Both the position numbers and the translations under genes were made by a program. From Piscinibacter sp. HJYY11 (GTDB taxonomy: Bacteria; Pseudomonadota; Gammaproteobacteria; Burkholderiales; Burkholderiaceae_C), in contig NZ_JAERQZ010000001.1 of the NCBI RefSeq assembly GCF_016735515.1, forward strand, positions 4,018,746 to 4,082,745: a stretch of DNA of 64,000 nt. Reading direction: 5' to 3'. The notes beneath the pieces are model-generated. The model was not told the origin of the DNA and made no database searches. It saw only the letters and a list, made by a program, of their open reading frames with translations. Shown piece after piece: positions 63,274 through 64,000 of the stretch. Position 1 is the stretch's first letter; each line of letters starts with the position of its first letter.

Positions 63274-64000
63274 GTGATCGACGGCAGCACCGAGGTCATC
63301 GCGCACCTCGGCTACCCCACCCACGCCTTCAAGGCGCCGCTCGTCTACAACCCCTATTTCGAATCGGCCGGCATCAACGCGGTGGTCGTGCCGATGGGGT
63401 GCCGGCCCGAAGCCTTCGCGTCCACGCTCAAGGGCCTCTTCCAGTTGGAGAACCTGCGCGGCGCGCTGATCACGATGCCGCACAAGGTCAGCGTGGTCGA
63501 GCTGCTCGACGAGGCGACCGCCAGCGTGCGCGTGGCCGGTGCGTGCAATGCGGTCAAGCGCGGGGCCGATGGCCGTCTCATCGGCGACCAGTTCGACGGC
63601 ACGGGCTTCGTGCGCGGCATCGAGCGCAAGGGACTGCGTCTCGCTGGCGCACGGGCGCTGGTGGTGGGATGCGGTGGCGTGGGCTCGGCCATCGCGGCCT
63701 CGCTTGCGGCGGCGAAGGTGGCGCACATCGCGCTGTTCGACCTCAACCCCGCCTCGGCCGACGAGCTGGCACAACGCCTGCACGCGCACTTCGGCGCGGT
63801 CGAGGTGAGCACCGGCCGCCACGACCCGGAGGGCTTCGACCTGGTCGTCAACGCCACGCCGCTGGGCATGAACGCGGGTGATCCGTTGCCCGTGGATGCG
63901 TCGCGCCTCGCGCCCGGCACCTTCGTCGGCGAGGTGGTGATGAGGACCGAGATGACCGCGTTTCTCCAGGCCGCGCAGGCACGCGGCTGCCGGGTGCAGG
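63274..64000 (+). CDS. AroE-like shikimate/quinate dehydrogenase, cut by window end
   Basis: At least 242 residues of a shikimate-dehydrogenase-fold protein; the C terminus is outside the window. It starts with GTG 63274 (GGAG 9 nt upstream). The catalytic Lys is kept (ITMPHKVSV) and the Asp pair partner in GDQFDGTGF, and the NADP loop is VVGCGGVGSA. The N-terminal substrate motif, normally HSxSP, reads HAFKAPLVYN, losing both carboxylate-binding serines. With TRAP genes and aroQ, this suggests a catabolic enzyme on quinate, shikimate or a related acid. Confidence 0.88.
   Translation, partial: MIDGSTEVIAHLGYPTHAFKAPLVYNPYFESAGINAVVVPMGCRPEAFASTLKGLFQLENLRGALITMPHKVSVVELLDEATASVRVAGACNAVKRGADGRLIGDQFDGTGFVRGIERKGLRLAGARALVVGCGGVGSAIAASLAAAKVAHIALFDLNPASADELAQRLHAHFGAVEVSTGRHDPEGFDLVVNATPLGMNAGDPLPVDASRLAPGTFVGEVVMRTEMTAFLQAAQARGCRVQ

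Overview
The window reads as a stretch of ordinary chromosome from a high-GC betaproteobacterium of the order Burkholderiales. It looks closest to the Rubrivivax/Leptothrix/Rhizobacter group, judged only from gene content and order. The pointers are the order class II fructose-bisphosphate aldolase, purC, purE, purK, Sua5; a second IF-1 paralogue; a Bug-type solute-binding protein; an Omp32-like porin; very GC-rich third codon positions; and dense overlapping starts and stops. I see no rRNA, tRNA, CRISPR array, insertion sequence, integrase or phage gene.

Layout. 0-1 kb: a helix-turn-helix/ATPase/STAS-like regulator. 1.3-8.1 kb: fba and purC, a TPR protein, a thioredoxin-TPR chaperone, purE, purK and Sua5. 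8.1-13.1 kb: a degenerate SGNH lipoprotein, a SemiSWEET, dacB, then tsaB, rimI and a family 4 uracil-DNA glycosylase. 13.1-18.6 kb: a PAS-GGDEF-EAL protein, a large nested inverted repeat, glmU and two lipoproteins. 18.6-20.7 kb: ttcA, folB and a FolM-like reductase. 20.9-27.5 kb: a LytS/LytTR-type two-component system followed by a MipA/OmpV-like outer-membrane protein, DUF2306 and MidA-like methyltransferase genes, and small envelope proteins. 27.5-33.2 kb: cca, a GST, an NDUFA9-like protein, a soluble lytic transglycosylase and 5-formyl-THF cyclo-ligase.

33.2-43.1 kb: a LysR/DUF2917 pair, a TfoX-like protein with a histone-like tail, and a complete sugar-uptake locus. That locus has an OmpR-type two-component system (resembling GltR/GtrS) and a LamB-type porin on one strand, and a four-gene sugar ABC transporter on the other. 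43.1-50.5 kb: a Bug protein with an SDR, small conserved proteins, an IF-1 paralogue, a SET-domain protein and a hybrid histidine kinase. 50.5-57.2 kb: glutathione-dependent formaldehyde dehydrogenase, a general porin, a metallo-beta-lactamase-fold protein, a MOSC protein and a DUF1801/AraC/VOC/DUF1801 operon. 57.2-64 kb: an IclR- and TetR-flanked TRAP-transporter locus with aroQ and an atypical aroE-like gene cut by the window end. It looks like an uptake and catabolic locus for quinate, shikimate or a related hydroaromatic acid.

No dramatic new defence or mobile system is apparent. The most informative unexplained signals are regulatory. Near-identical direct-repeat promoters lie in front of the LytS-type kinase and the neighbouring MipA gene, with the same distance from repeat to -10. 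A GTTAATGTT motif points outward on both sides of the divergent sugar-porin/ABC-transporter gap. An IclR-type palindrome and a related one flank the TRAP genes. Several genes have a -10-like hexamer exactly 6 nt from the ATG, suggesting leaderless mRNAs. A 113-bp nested inverted repeat follows the GGDEF/EAL gene.
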